From contig JAHBST010000001.1 of assembly GCA_019638975.1 (NCBI GenBank), positions 1 through 64,000 on the forward strand: a stretch of DNA of 64,000 nt. Direction: 5' to 3'. The notes beneath the pieces were generated by a model. It worked only from the letters and a program-made list of their open reading frames with translations, ran no database searches and had not been told where the DNA came from. Origin of the DNA: Cryobacterium sp. (GTDB lineage: Bacteria > Actinomycetota > Actinomycetes > Actinomycetales > Microbacteriaceae). Of the stretch, positions 18,210 through 28,478 are shown in pieces; positions within the stretch are counted from its first letter, which is position 1, and each line of letters opens with the position of its first letter. The position numbers and the translations under genes are program-made.

Positions 18210-19604
18210 GATCATTGAACCGGAGTCGTTCATGACGAGTCCGCCTTCGCCGATACCAATCAGTGCGAGGTTCCGCATGGATTCGCTACCCGGTTGGAAG
18301 TATTCGTTGTGTCCATAGGATGCACCCAGAACGGCGTTTGTGATCGCATCCACGCCGCCAGCGACACTCATTCGATGCGCTCCGTACGATGCTGCGCCAG
18401 GGTCACTGCCGTAGAACGCGGAATTCACGACGGGATCCCAGCCCGCCTCCCCCACGTAGATATTGTGATCGCGTACGGCAAGCGACGAGGCGTTCTGCGC
18501 CGAACTGCCAGGAGAGCCGACCACGGCAAGAGCGTCGATTTCGAAGTCTCCGCGTTGGAGCGCGATCATCGCGGCCGTCGACCCGTACGAGTGGGCCATG
18601 ACGGAAATGTAGGGCTGATTGTCGCCTCGCAGAGCCTGGAGGCCCTCGATCGCACGCGTGAGGTTGCTGGCGCCCTCGTCGGCGAGCGTGAGTGAACCGA
18701 CATTGAGAAGGTGCGGAGTTTGATATCCGATCCACGCCACCGTGGCGACCGTCCTGGAGGACTCGCCCAGACGATTCAGCCACGAGGTCTGGTCGTCGTA
18801 GAGAGTGGTCGCGGTATTGGCCCAATCGTCGACTTGACCATCGATCGTGAAGAACATGCCGGGGATGAGGTAGCTCACGTAGTCCGCGCTCGCAATGTCG
18901 CCGATCACGATGGCGGCCCTGCCGGGCGAAACCGTGTCGAGGCTCACGAGGGTGCGCGTCGGCTCGCCTTTCCTGGCGGTGAGAGCATTCTCAATCTGGG
19001 TGAGCATGTGCAAGTGATTGGTCACTTCGACGTTCATGCCGCGACCGACGCCCGATTGCAATTGCATTTCAAGCGCCCGGATGGTGTCGCCCAGGTAGGT
19101 GCGGTTCGCGAGATCCCGCGTGCCATACGGCAAACCGTCCAGGTTCCCGATGAGCTCCGGCGTCGTCGCCAACAATTTTTCGCGAGCTGCAGGATCCATG
19201 CCCTGCCACCAGTTCGAGATCTCGCCCGGGGCGATAGGAGCCGCAAGAAGTTTCGCGATGACTTTCGGGTGGTCCTTCACGTAGGCGGACAGCACCGACT
19301 GCGGCAGGAGGCCGAACTGGTCAAGGAGTGCGCGACCGCCGAGCGACGGCAGAAGTTCGATGTTGACGGGCGAGAGTCTCGCGCCCCCGTCCGCGAACGA
19401 CGGAACCGTGATCGGAGCGATATCCAATTGCCTCACGGGCCCCGGAAGGTCCGCGATTCCCGCCGCGACAATGGAGTTTTCGGGCACGCCGAAAGCACCG
19501 CTCCCCCCACCCAGGGAAAGGGAAAGCGCCAATGCTGTCAATTCCAGCAGCAATGCGGGCACTTCCAATCGACGGTGACGCGGGCGGGGAACCCTTGTCA
19601 CCAT
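18192..19604 (-). CDS. Exported alpha/beta hydrolase, DUF1023 type
   Basis: 470 aa. An N-terminal hydrophobic stretch (about 14-38) suggests export or anchoring. The central region (about 110-260) is helical, with NRTYLGDTIRALEMQ. The C-terminal alpha/beta-hydrolase fold has the nucleophile elbow MAHSYGSTAA and a probable acid/His region GWDPVVNSAFYG and GHNEYF. It resembles DUF1023 hydrolases of actinobacteria, whose substrates are unknown. TAATAT about 20 nt upstream of the ATG is a likely -10. It sits between ligA and gatC. Confidence 0.85.
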   Translation of the reverse strand: MVTRVPRPRHRRLEVPALLLELTALALSLSLGGGSGAFGVPENSIVAAGIADLPGPVRQLDIAPITVPSFADGGARLSPVNIELLPSLGGRALLDQFGLLPQSVLSAYVKDHPKVIAKLLAAPIAPGEISNWWQGMDPAAREKLLATTPELIGNLDGLPYGTRDLANRTYLGDTIRALEMQLQSGVGRGMNVEVTNHLHMLTQIENALTARKGEPTRTLVSLDTVSPGRAAIVIGDIASADYVSYLIPGMFFTIDGQVDDWANTATTLYDDQTSWLNRLGESSRTVATVAWIGYQTPHLLNVGSLTLADEGASNLTRAIEGLQALRGDNQPYISVMAHSYGSTAAMIALQRGDFEIDALAVVGSPGSSAQNASSLAVRDHNIYVGEAGWDPVVNSAFYGSDPGAASYGAHRMSVAGGVDAITNAVLGASYGHNEYFQPGSESMRNLALIGIGEGGLVMNDSGSMIAAGRR

Positions 19605-19684
19605 TAAGTGAACCGTTCGCCCCCCATATTAGGGGTAGAAAGCGAACTCTGCCAGCAATCCTCGTTTTTCTCAGGCGTTGACGG

Positions 19685-21970
<2,286 letters not shown>

Positions 21971-22002
21971 AGCGCGGCGCCCGACATTTCCTGGAGCCGA
22001 AT

Positions 22003-22365
22003 TCACTCCCAGCAAAGGCAGAACGGGTGCCCCGAGGGGTCCGCGAACACTTCGAATCCACCCGAAGCATCGTGATCACGCGCGGGCTGGAGCATGGTCG
22101 CGCCGAGAGCGAGTGCTTCCTCGCGGGCTGTGCGGATGTCGTCGACGTACAAGTCGAGGTGAATCTGCTGAGGTTCGCCATCCGGCCAATCCGGTCGAAC
22201 GTGATTCGGCGCGAGCTGGAAACCAAGCTCGGGCTTGCCTCCAACGCTCACGGTGTGCCAGTCGTCTTCGGCGTCGACGGTTCCGCCCAGCAGCCCCGCC
22301 CAGAACGCGCTCTCCGTGGCGAGATCGGCAGTATCGAATACGACGATTTGACGGGATATCTTCAT
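22003..22365 (-). CDS. VOC-family (glyoxalase/bleomycin-resistance fold) protein
   Basis: 120 aa, one VOC module of paired beta-alpha-beta-beta-beta units: IVVFDTADLATESAFWAGLLGG at the N-terminus, IHLDLYVDDI in the middle and FADPSGHPFCLCWE at the end. Function unknown; such proteins serve as isomerases, dioxygenases or drug binders. Between argS and ligA on the same strand. No clear Shine-Dalgarno; GAAAAT 6 nt upstream might be a -10. Confidence 0.87.
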   Translation of the reverse strand: MKISRQIVVFDTADLATESAFWAGLLGGTVDAEDDWHTVSVGGKPELGFQLAPNHVRPDWPDGEPQQIHLDLYVDDIRTAREEALALGATMLQPARDHDASGGFEVFADPSGHPFCLCWE

Positions 22366-22417
22366 GCGGAGATTTTCGCATGTCGCACCGACATCCGGAT
22401 CGGCAGAAGTGTTCGGA

Positions 22418-24076
22418 CTACATCCGCTCCGGCGCGGAGACCCCGATCAAGCCGAGGCCGTTGCGCAAAACCACGCCGGTTGCGTCGTTGAGCCACAAGC
22501 GAGTCCGGTGGACGTCGGTGACCGATTCGTCGCCGAGCGGCGTCACTCGGCAGTTGTCGTACCAGCGGTGGTATGCAGCCGCGAGCTCTTCGAGGTATCG
22601 CGCGACGCGATGAGGTTCGCGGAGCCGCGCGGCCTGAGCGACGATCCGCGGAAATTCGGCGAGCAGGCCGACGAGATTGTTTTCGGTCTCGTGCGTCAGC
22701 AGTTCGGGTTCGAACACGCTGCGATCAACGCCGGATTGGGCCGCGTTTCGCGCAACCTGGTGGGTGCGAGCGTGCGCGTATTGCACATAGAACACGGGGT
22801 TGTCGTTCGTGCGTTTCGTGAGCAATTCGGGGTCGAGAGTGAGCGGGGAGTCGGCGGGGTACCGCGCGAGGGAGTAGCGGAGCGCATCCGTCCCGAGCCA
22901 TTCGCGCAAATCGTCGAGCTCGATGATGTTTCCCGCGCGCTTGGAAAGCCGGGCACCGTTGATGCTCACGAGTTGGCCGATGAGCACCTCGATGTCTCTC
23001 TCGGGATCATCCCCCGCGGCGCCCGCGAGCGCCTTCAAGCGATGGACATAACCGTGATGATCGGCACCAAGGAGATAAATCTTGTGCGCAAAGCCGCGAT
23101 CCCCTTTATCGAGGTAGTACGCCGCGTCGGATGCGAAGTAGGTGTACACGCCGTTGCTTCGCCGGATGACGCGGTCCTTGTCGTCCCCAAAATCGGTCGT
23201 GCGCACCCACACGGCTCCATCCTGTTCGAACACGTGGCCTTGAGCGCGCAACCTCTCGATCGCACGTTCGACATGGCTCGACCCCGTCTCATCCGCCGCG
23301 TGCAGCGAACGCTCGCTGAACCACACATTGAATTTCACGTTGAATTTCGCCAGGGACTCGCGAATGTCCGAGAGCTGGAGCGCATATCCGGCCTCGCGCG
23401 CAAGGTCGCGTGCGGCATCCGGCTCGAGCGACAGGATCTCCGGGTGCTGCACTTTTACGCGCGCCGCCAGGTCCGCCACGTACTTTCCGGGGTATCCATT
23501 CTCCGGGGTCGGCTCGCCCATGAGAGCGGCGTAGACGGACGCGCCGAAGTTGTCCATTTGGTTTCCGGCGTCGTTGATGTAGAACTCGCTTACCATGCGA
23601 GCGCCGGATGCCGTCAGCACGCGCGCGATGGAATCGCCGAGCGCCGCCCAGCGCGTGTGACCGATGTGGAGTGGGCCGGTCGGGTTCGCCGATACGAATT
23701 CGAGGTTGATGGATTGTCCGGCGAGCGCATCATTTCGGCCGTACGCTTCGCCGCGCTCGACGATCGTTTGCGCGATAGCGCCCGCGGCCCCCGCATTCAA
23801 TCGAATGTTGATGAAACCGGGGCCAGCGACTTCCACCCTCGACACTCCGTCGAGATCGCCGATCGGACCGGACAGCGCGCTGGCAAGTTCCCGCGGGGCG
23901 ACAGATAGTGGCTTTGCGAGCTTCATGGCGATGTTGAGGGTCCAATCGCCATGATCGCGATTCTTGGGACGTTCGAGTGTGACCTCGTCGGACGTCACCG
24001 TGACGTCGCCACCCCGACGGTCGAGTTCCGCCGTGACGATCTCAAACAGCGCGGCGGAGAGTTCGGCGGGAGTCAC
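22418..24076 (-). CDS. argS: Arginyl-tRNA synthetase
   Basis: 552 aa class I synthetase. It has the N-terminal Add-1 domain, the HIGH-box region SANPTGPLHIGHTRWAALGD, YINDAGNQMDNFG, a KMSKS-like GARLSKRAGN and the DALRP helical anticodon domain (ENNLVGLLAEFPRIV to the end at GLIGVSAPERM). The GTG at 24076 has TAGAAT 8 nt upstream. A tRNA-Arg gene lies 105 bp away on the opposite strand, an apt neighbour. Confidence 0.98.
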   Translation of the reverse strand: MTPAELSAALFEIVTAELDRRGGDVTVTSDEVTLERPKNRDHGDWTLNIAMKLAKPLSVAPRELASALSGPIGDLDGVSRVEVAGPGFINIRLNAGAAGAIAQTIVERGEAYGRNDALAGQSINLEFVSANPTGPLHIGHTRWAALGDSIARVLTASGARMVSEFYINDAGNQMDNFGASVYAALMGEPTPENGYPGKYVADLAARVKVQHPEILSLEPDAARDLAREAGYALQLSDIRESLAKFNVKFNVWFSERSLHAADETGSSHVERAIERLRAQGHVFEQDGAVWVRTTDFGDDKDRVIRRSNGVYTYFASDAAYYLDKGDRGFAHKIYLLGADHHGYVHRLKALAGAAGDDPERDIEVLIGQLVSINGARLSKRAGNIIELDDLREWLGTDALRYSLARYPADSPLTLDPELLTKRTNDNPVFYVQYAHARTHQVARNAAQSGVDRSVFEPELLTHETENNLVGLLAEFPRIVAQAARLREPHRVARYLEELAAAYHRWYDNCRVTPLGDESVTDVHRTRLWLNDATGVVLRNGLGLIGVSAPERM

Positions 24077-24084
24077 GAGAACCG

Positions 24085-24090
24085 ATTCTA
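24085..24090 (-). promoter_or_regulatory. -10 box TAGAAT of argS
   Basis: TAGAAT ends 8 nt before the GTG at 24076, so any leader would be at most 1-3 nt. Confidence 0.5.
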
Positions 24091-24181
24091 TCCGGGGGAC
24101 GCGAGCGCGGTTCGTCGGCGCTGCGGGGAGGATGCACGATTAAGCGAGCGTGCCGGCTGGTAACCTTGTCACGCACTCCTG

Positions 24182-24254
24182 GCCCCCATAGCTCAGGGGA
24201 TAGAGCGTCTGCCTCCGGAGCAGAAGGCCGCAGGTTCAAATCCTGCTGGGGGCA
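24182..24254 (+). tRNA. tRNA-Arg (anticodon CCG)
   Basis: A 73-nt cloverleaf: acceptor GCCCCCA pairs with TGGGGGC, the D arm contains AGCTCAGGGGATAGAGC, the anticodon stem-loop CTGCCTCCGGAGCAG reads CCG, and the T arm contains GCAGGTTCAAATCCTGC. The discriminator is A and the CCA end is not encoded. It decodes CGG. Divergent from argS. No duplicated 3' end is evident nearby that would mark an integrated element. Confidence 0.95.
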
Positions 24255-24300
24255 CTTTTGTCACAGGGCACGCTCGTTCGGCGTGTTGCCACGCGCTCTC

Positions 24301-24879
24301 TCAACGGCGCACGCGATAGCGCAAGTGAAGCACCCGGTTGCCCTGAACCACATCAGGGTCCTCCAACAAGTGCTCTGCGTGGACCGACCCGAAGTAACGT
24401 TTGCCGGACCCGAACACGACGGGCGCGACATCCATGCGCACCTCATCGATCAGACCCGCCGCAAACGCTTGACCACCGACGTCGCCGGCCGCGAACTCGA
24501 CGATGCGGTCCCCCGCGAGCTCTTGGGCTCTGGCCACGGCCGCTTCGACTCCGTCGACGAAATGAAACGGCGCGTTCGGATCCCAGCCCACGGGCTTCGG
24601 CCGATGTGTCACCACGACGACGTGTTCGATCCCGCTCGGCGGCATCCCGTCCCAGCCGTTCGTGATGTCGAACACGTGGCGGCCCGCGATCGTCACGCCG
24701 ATCTGGTCCCAATAGGGCCGGATGTGGTCGTAGGAGGTCTGGGACACCTTCAGGACGCCGCTGTCATCCAAGGGCACGTCCCCGCTGACCAACCACTCGA
24801 ACAGCGGACCCGGATCGTCATTATCCGATGCAATGTAACCATCCACTGAGACCGACGCATTAATGACTACTTTCCCCAT
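24301..24879 (-). CDS. Dihydrofolate-reductase-like (RibD C-terminal) protein
   Basis: 192 aa of the RibD_C/DHFR-like fold: GKVVINASVSVDGYIA at the N-terminus, ITNGWDGMPP, VVVVTHRP, and the C-terminal LIDEVRMDVAPVVFGSGKRYFG. These stand-alone proteins are NADPH-dependent reductases of uncertain substrate. The ATG has a strong AAAGGAGGA ribosome-binding site. Divergent from the two-domain VOC gene. Confidence 0.9.
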   Translation of the reverse strand: MGKVVINASVSVDGYIASDNDDPGPLFEWLVSGDVPLDDSGVLKVSQTSYDHIRPYWDQIGVTIAGRHVFDITNGWDGMPPSGIEHVVVVTHRPKPVGWDPNAPFHFVDGVEAAVARAQELAGDRIVEFAAGDVGGQAFAAGLIDEVRMDVAPVVFGSGKRYFGSVHAEHLLEDPDVVQGNRVLHLRYRVRR

Positions 24880-25027
24880 TGGTTCCTCCTTTGTGAGCAG
24901 TCCACGTCTCGAGTGCCGTGAGGGGCCGCTCGAGTGAGAAATCGATCGGCCGGCAGCGGTCAGCCCCCGGGCCTGTACCGTGAACTTTCATGGTCTCACC
25001 GCGCCGTCGGATTTCACTATGCCCCCG

Positions 25028-25033
25028 TATTAT
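25028..25033 (+). promoter_or_regulatory. -10 box TATTAT of leaderless two-domain VOC gene
   Basis: TATTAT, 6 nt, GTG at 25040. Two other in-frame starts lie upstream of or at the box and would not be on such a transcript. Confidence 0.6.
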
Positions 25034-25039
25034 CGTGTC

Positions 25040-25744
25040 GTGATTGCCAGCCAAATCCATGCGGTGGTACTTGAATCCTCTGATCCCCGGCGCGCCGCCG
25101 AGTTCTGGGGCGCGCTGCTGAATCGCCCACCGATCCGGGAAAACCCCGGGGTTTCGCTTGCGGGCACACCGCGTCAGGTGGGACTCCGATTTGTCTCTGA
25201 GGATTCTGGCGGCGGGCGCGACCTCCTTCACCTTCACCTCATTACTGACGGAACCCGCAACCAGGACGACATCGTCGCAACGTGCATTGAGCTGGGCGCT
25301 TCGCACATCGACGTCGGCCAAAAACCGGAAGAGCCCCATGTCGTTTTGGCGGACGCGGTGGGCGAAGCGTTTTGCGTGATCGAAGACTCGAACCGCTACC
25401 TTGCGGGGTGCGGTCCACTCGCGGAAGTGACCTGCGTTGGCACGCGAACTGTTGGCATTTTTTGGAGTGAGGTACTTCAGTGGCCTCTCGTATGGGAGGA
25501 AGGCGAAGAGACCGCTATACAGTCTCCCTTTGGTGGCACGAAGCTCGCGTGGAGCGGGCATCCCGGGGCGGCTGAAGCCGACACTTGTCGCCAGTTTTTC
25601 GAACTCACGACGTCGCGGAGCCAGCTCGATCGTGAGACTTCGCGCCTGCTCGGCCTCGGGGCAATCTATCGCGGCACGGGCGAGAACGGCGAAGAAGTTT
25701 TCGGTGACCCGGACGGCACCAAATTTGTTCTTCGCACGCGCTAA
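25040..25744 (+). CDS. Two-domain VOC-family protein
   Basis: 234 aa containing two VOC modules. The first (about 5-115) starts IHAVVLESSDPRRAAEFWGALL and ends LADAVGEAFCVIED; the second (about 125-233) starts TCVGTRTVGIFWSEVL and ends FGDPDGTKFVLRTR. Such fused VOC proteins occur as glyoxalases or as self-sacrificing or antibiotic-binding proteins; role unknown. Part of a VOC/ArsR/SRPBCC-rich stretch. Confidence 0.85.
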   Translation: MIASQIHAVVLESSDPRRAAEFWGALLNRPPIRENPGVSLAGTPRQVGLRFVSEDSGGGRDLLHLHLITDGTRNQDDIVATCIELGASHIDVGQKPEEPHVVLADAVGEAFCVIEDSNRYLAGCGPLAEVTCVGTRTVGIFWSEVLQWPLVWEEGEETAIQSPFGGTKLAWSGHPGAAEADTCRQFFELTTSRSQLDRETSRLLGLGAIYRGTGENGEEVFGDPDGTKFVLRTR

Positions 25745-25899
25745 GCCGGATCCCGGCCGCCCGACGTGGGAGCTCGGCGGATTTTCCATCCAGCCCACTG
25801 GACCGCATCAATGACGCAAAACCGAATTCCCTCGGAGTCCTGCAAGATTACATAACGAGCATCATTCACCGTAAAACTCAGCAGGCAACTCCGCATCCG
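25741..25899 (-). pseudogene. C-terminal remnant of a VOC-family gene
   Basis: A minus-strand frame running on from just after the ArsR gene encodes a VOC-like C-terminus (ARYVILQDSEGIRFCVIDA) and then about 20 unrelated residues to a stop. No start codon, ribosome-binding site or N-terminal VOC half is present. I read it as a decayed or truncated VOC gene. It touches the 3' end of the intact two-domain VOC gene on the other strand. A functional short protein seems unlikely. Confidence 0.55.
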
Positions 25900-25906
25900 G
25901 ATTCGT

Positions 25907-26236
25907 CTACGCCGAGGGCCGGTCGAGTTCGTCAAGAAGCTCAACCGCGGCACGAGTGTAGTCAGTGATCCAGCGATCGAAAATTCGTTTGATCGGAAGC
26001 GGTGCGAGTGCCAATTGGCGTTCCCTGCCTACTCTTCGGCCGGTCACCAATTCGGCATGCTCGAGAACCCTCAAGTGCTGAAGCACCGTCGTACGGTCCA
26101 CTTCGGTGAACATAGTGCACAGGGCCCCCGTCGATAGAGGTTCTTGTTTCAGCGCGTCAAGCATGCGCCGGCGCAGGGGTGATGCGAGCGCCTTGAACAC
26201 CAGATCGTCTGGGTTCTTGACAGCCGGTTCACTCAT
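25907..26236 (-). CDS. ArsR-family winged-helix regulator
   Basis: 109 aa. Winged helix: LVFKALASPLRRRMLDAL, LSTGALCTMFTEVDRTTVLQHLRVLEHAELV (recognition helix), GRRVGRERQLALAP (wing). No metal-binding Cys pair, so it is the ArsR/SmtB-like type commonly paired with SRPBCC genes. Divergent from such a gene with only 16 bp between the two start codons. TATTTT 6 nt upstream makes it leaderless. It probably represses both genes through the dyad at 26234-26255. Confidence 0.88.
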   Translation of the reverse strand: MSEPAVKNPDDLVFKALASPLRRRMLDALKQEPLSTGALCTMFTEVDRTTVLQHLRVLEHAELVTGRRVGRERQLALAPLPIKRIFDRWITDYTRAAVELLDELDRPSA

Positions 26237-26255
26237 GTTATAAAAATACAACATG
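26234..26255. promoter_or_regulatory. Divergent promoter and dyad shared by ArsR and SRPBCC genes
   Basis: CATGTT and AACATG arms flank an A/T-rich centre. The dyad begins and ends with the two start codons (ArsR ATG at 26236 minus, SRPBCC ATG at 26253 plus). The minus-strand -10 TATTTT (26243-26248) is 6 nt from its ATG; the plus-strand TAAAAAT run is 5-6 nt from its ATG. Binding by ArsR would cover both promoters and both starts. Confidence 0.6.
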
Positions 26256-26717
26256 ACTAAGGAATTGGACTCTCTCTCCTTCACCGTGTCGGGCCACATC
26301 GCCCGACCGCCCGCCGATGTCTACGAGGCCGTCGCAGATCCGGCGCAGCTCTCGCAATATTTCACGACCGGCGGAGCCAGGGGTCGCCTGGAGGTTGGGG
26401 CTGATGTTTCGTGGGACTTCGCTGACTTTCCCGGCCGATTCCCGGTCACCGTCGTGGAGGCAGATCCGCCGCGCAAGCTTGTGATTCGGTGGCAGGGAAT
26501 TGCCTCCGTGGAGGCCGAGACCTCCACCACATTCGAGTTCGAGCCCGTCGACCACGGGACCCGCACACTCGTCACAATTACCGAGTCGTCGTGGCTCGTC
26601 ACCCCGGATGGCGCAAAGCAAGCGTTTGGCAATTGCTTCGGTTGGACCGGCATGCTCGCCGCTATGAAGGCGTGGATTGAGCACGGCATCAACCTGCGCG
26701 AAGGGTTCTACGTCTGA
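26253..26717 (+). CDS. SRPBCC (AHSA1-like) family protein
   Basis: 154 aa single START-like domain: FTVSGHIARPPADVYEAVADPAQLSQYFTTG, the central FPVTVVEADPPRKLVIRWQG and the C-terminal helix GWTGMLAAMKAWIEHGINL. It binds a hydrophobic ligand or acts as a chaperone cofactor; the ligand is unknown. Paired with the divergent ArsR gene, a common actinobacterial arrangement. Confidence 0.88.
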   Translation: MTKELDSLSFTVSGHIARPPADVYEAVADPAQLSQYFTTGGARGRLEVGADVSWDFADFPGRFPVTVVEADPPRKLVIRWQGIASVEAETSTTFEFEPVDHGTRTLVTITESSWLVTPDGAKQAFGNCFGWTGMLAAMKAWIEHGINLREGFYV

Positions 26718-26768
26718 CGGATTCGCGCGACAGCCGGATGCCGCGAAGCTACGGCGGGGGCGGCTAAT

Positions 26769-27074
26769 GTGCGGTCGAGGTGTATGTCGATGGGAATGGT
26801 CACGATCGACGTCGCGGAGACGAACGACGGTTGGTTCGTTGTTCTCAAGGGTGGAGGCTTGCCGGTCATGCTTGCGTTCCAGAAAGTGGATGACCCCACT
26901 CCCGGAAAGAACAAGATTCATCTCGATCTGAACGCTCCCGACCTCGACGTCGAGGTCGATCGCTTGCTCGCCGCGGGCGCAACGCTCATCGGGCGGCGCG
27001 GGGACGAGAGCTTCCGATGGGTTACACTCGCCGATCCTCAAGGAAACCAGTTCGACGTGGCTCAATACGGTTGA
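26769..27074 (+). CDS. VOC-family protein, apparently shortened at the N-terminus
   Basis: At most 101 aa. It contains GWFVVLKGGGLPVMLAFQKV, GKNKIHLDLNAPDLDVEVDRLLAAGATL and WVTLADPQGNQFDVAQ, the middle and end of a VOC module. The first beta-strand and helix (usually ...FW..LLG, about 25 residues) are missing, and the 50 bp upstream do not supply them. It could be a decaying gene or a short variant; the start is uncertain (ATGs at 26769, 26784, 26790 and 26796 region). It overlaps the convergent hydrolase gene by 13 bp. Confidence 0.6.
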   Translation: MRSRCMSMGMVTIDVAETNDGWFVVLKGGGLPVMLAFQKVDDPTPGKNKIHLDLNAPDLDVEVDRLLAAGATLIGRRGDESFRWVTLADPQGNQFDVAQYG

Positions 27075-27991
27075 GTCGGGCCAGAATCCGGTACGCCGCG
27101 CCGAGCGGGTTCGCTGGCTGACGTTCCAGAAAGCACTTCGCGCAGCTTTTGGGCGAACGCTTCCGGTTTGCCCGGATATCCCGAGTCCTCAGCCGCGAAT
27201 CCTCCGTGGTGACTCGGAAACACGATCGCCTCATGCCCGAGCAGCGTCGCGGTAGCCACGGCACACCTCCCGGTAAGTACGCCGTCGGACTCCTCGCCAA
27301 CGCCGAGCACGATACGGACTGGCGATGCCTTGAGCCTCGCGACGTCGATCTGAAAGTCAGTGACGTCGCCAGAACTGCCCGAGAGAAGGGGGTCGTCACG
27401 CGATCCGTCATCCGCGGAGGGCAGCCCGAACATCGCCGGATCCGGTTCAGGCAAGGCGAAATACTCGTCCGTGAACTCGCCGCGCCACGACGTCATCGCA
27501 ATGAACGCTGCCATGCCTGCCCCGAACCCGCGTGCGTTGTATGCGGCCGTGACCGCCGCCGATGCTCGCTCTGCCGCTTCGCGATCGGGCAACACTTCCA
27601 GGATCGGAGGCTCGTGCGCCACGAGGGTGACGAGATCCTCTGGATGAGCGGCAACGAGCGCGAGCGCCGTCACGGCTCCGCCGCTGCTCGCGAACATTTC
27701 GACCGGGCCTGCACCGATTGCGGTAATGACGGCGTGCACGTCCTCGGCCTGGAGGGCGGGCGAGTTCGTCGTTTTGCCGTCGTGACGCACGCTCCGACTC
27801 GCTCCGCGCGGATCGTAGGTCACGACCACGCGATCAGGAAAGTACGAGGCAAGAGCCCGGAACCCGCTCGCGTCCATGGGCTGGCCGATCATCATGAGCG
27901 GTGGTTTCTCCGCCGAGTCGAGCTCGCCGACGACGTCATAGACGATGTCCGCGTCGCCGCTTTGTACTGTGTAAGTGTTCAACTCTGGCAC
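27062..27991 (-). CDS. Alpha/beta hydrolase
   Basis: 309 aa. The fold begins after residue 10. MMIGQPMDASGFRAL is the oxyanion region, FASSGGAVTALALVAAHP the nucleophile elbow (ASSGG), LVAHEPPILEVLPD follows, and the catalytic His is probably in FPSHHGGFA. Substrate unknown. The start is either GTG at 27991 or TTG at 27982; GGAGG is well spaced only for the TTG. Divergent from the ArsR gene at 28096. Confidence 0.87.
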   Translation of the reverse strand: MPELNTYTVQSGDADIVYDVVGELDSAEKPPLMMIGQPMDASGFRALASYFPDRVVVTYDPRGASRSVRHDGKTTNSPALQAEDVHAVITAIGAGPVEMFASSGGAVTALALVAAHPEDLVTLVAHEPPILEVLPDREAAERASAAVTAAYNARGFGAGMAAFIAMTSWRGEFTDEYFALPEPDPAMFGLPSADDGSRDDPLLSGSSGDVTDFQIDVARLKASPVRIVLGVGEESDGVLTGRCAVATATLLGHEAIVFPSHHGGFAAEDSGYPGKPEAFAQKLREVLSGTSASEPARRGVPDSGPTQPY

Positions 27992-28081
27992 CTCCGGTCG
28001 ATATCGATGTTGGCCTCAAACTAGTCGCCGCAATTCGGAAAATCTGCGTGTTGCATGATTGCGCCGCGGGCCCGTACAGAG

Positions 28082-28104
28082 TAGCGTACAACCAAATGGT
28101 TGTA
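28082..28104 (+). promoter_or_regulatory. -10 box TAGCGT and ArsR operator over the start codon
   Basis: A perfect inverted repeat TACAACCA-AA-TGGTTGTA (28087-28104) contains the ATG (28096). TAGCGT (28082-28087) lies 8 nt before the ATG. The dyad is the natural site for autoregulation by the encoded ArsR protein. Confidence 0.6.
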
Positions 28105-28449
28105 TTAGGACTGTCCGATTCGGACGTGAACCGCATCTTCCGAGCTCTCGCCGATGCGACTCGTCGCGACATCGTGCGCCGCACCCTCGTCGCCGATGTT
28201 TCAGTGTCGCAATTGGCCGACTCCTATGCGATGTCGTTCGCGGCGGTTCAGAAACATGTCGCCATTTTGGAAGAAGCGCTGCTCGTGACGAAAGAACCCC
28301 GAGGCCGCGAGCGAATGGTCAGGGCCAATCCCGATCGCATCCGACAGGCCCAAAACCTGCTCGATCGTTTCGAGGCACTGTGGCGTTCGCGCATCGACCG
28401 CCTCGACAGTCTGCTCGCCGAAGACGACCCCACGCGTCCAGGACCTTAG
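28096..28449 (+). CDS. ArsR-family winged-helix regulator
   Basis: 117 aa. RIFRALADATRRDIVRRTL, VSQLADSYAMSFAAVQKHVAILEEALLV (helix-turn-helix) and KEPRGRERMVRANPDRI (wing) mark the ArsR type that controls SRPBCC genes. No metal-site cysteines. It precedes the tandem-SRPBCC gene by 29 bp and probably represses it and itself. The longer upstream frame is Arg-rich and was not used. Confidence 0.9.
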   Translation: MVVLGLSDSDVNRIFRALADATRRDIVRRTLVADVSVSQLADSYAMSFAAVQKHVAILEEALLVTKEPRGRERMVRANPDRIRQAQNLLDRFEALWRSRIDRLDSLLAEDDPTRPGP

Positions 28450-28478
28450 CCACCACAAACCTCAACGAAAGGCGCATC

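Noticed and set aside
16304..18235. Plus-strand open frame of about 643 codons opposite gatA and gatC
   Set aside because: Runs across two real genes and their overlap; antisense artefact.
24182..24300. tRNA-Arg as an attachment site of an integrated element
   Set aside because: No integrase, no repeated 3' tRNA end and no phage genes are visible in the window.
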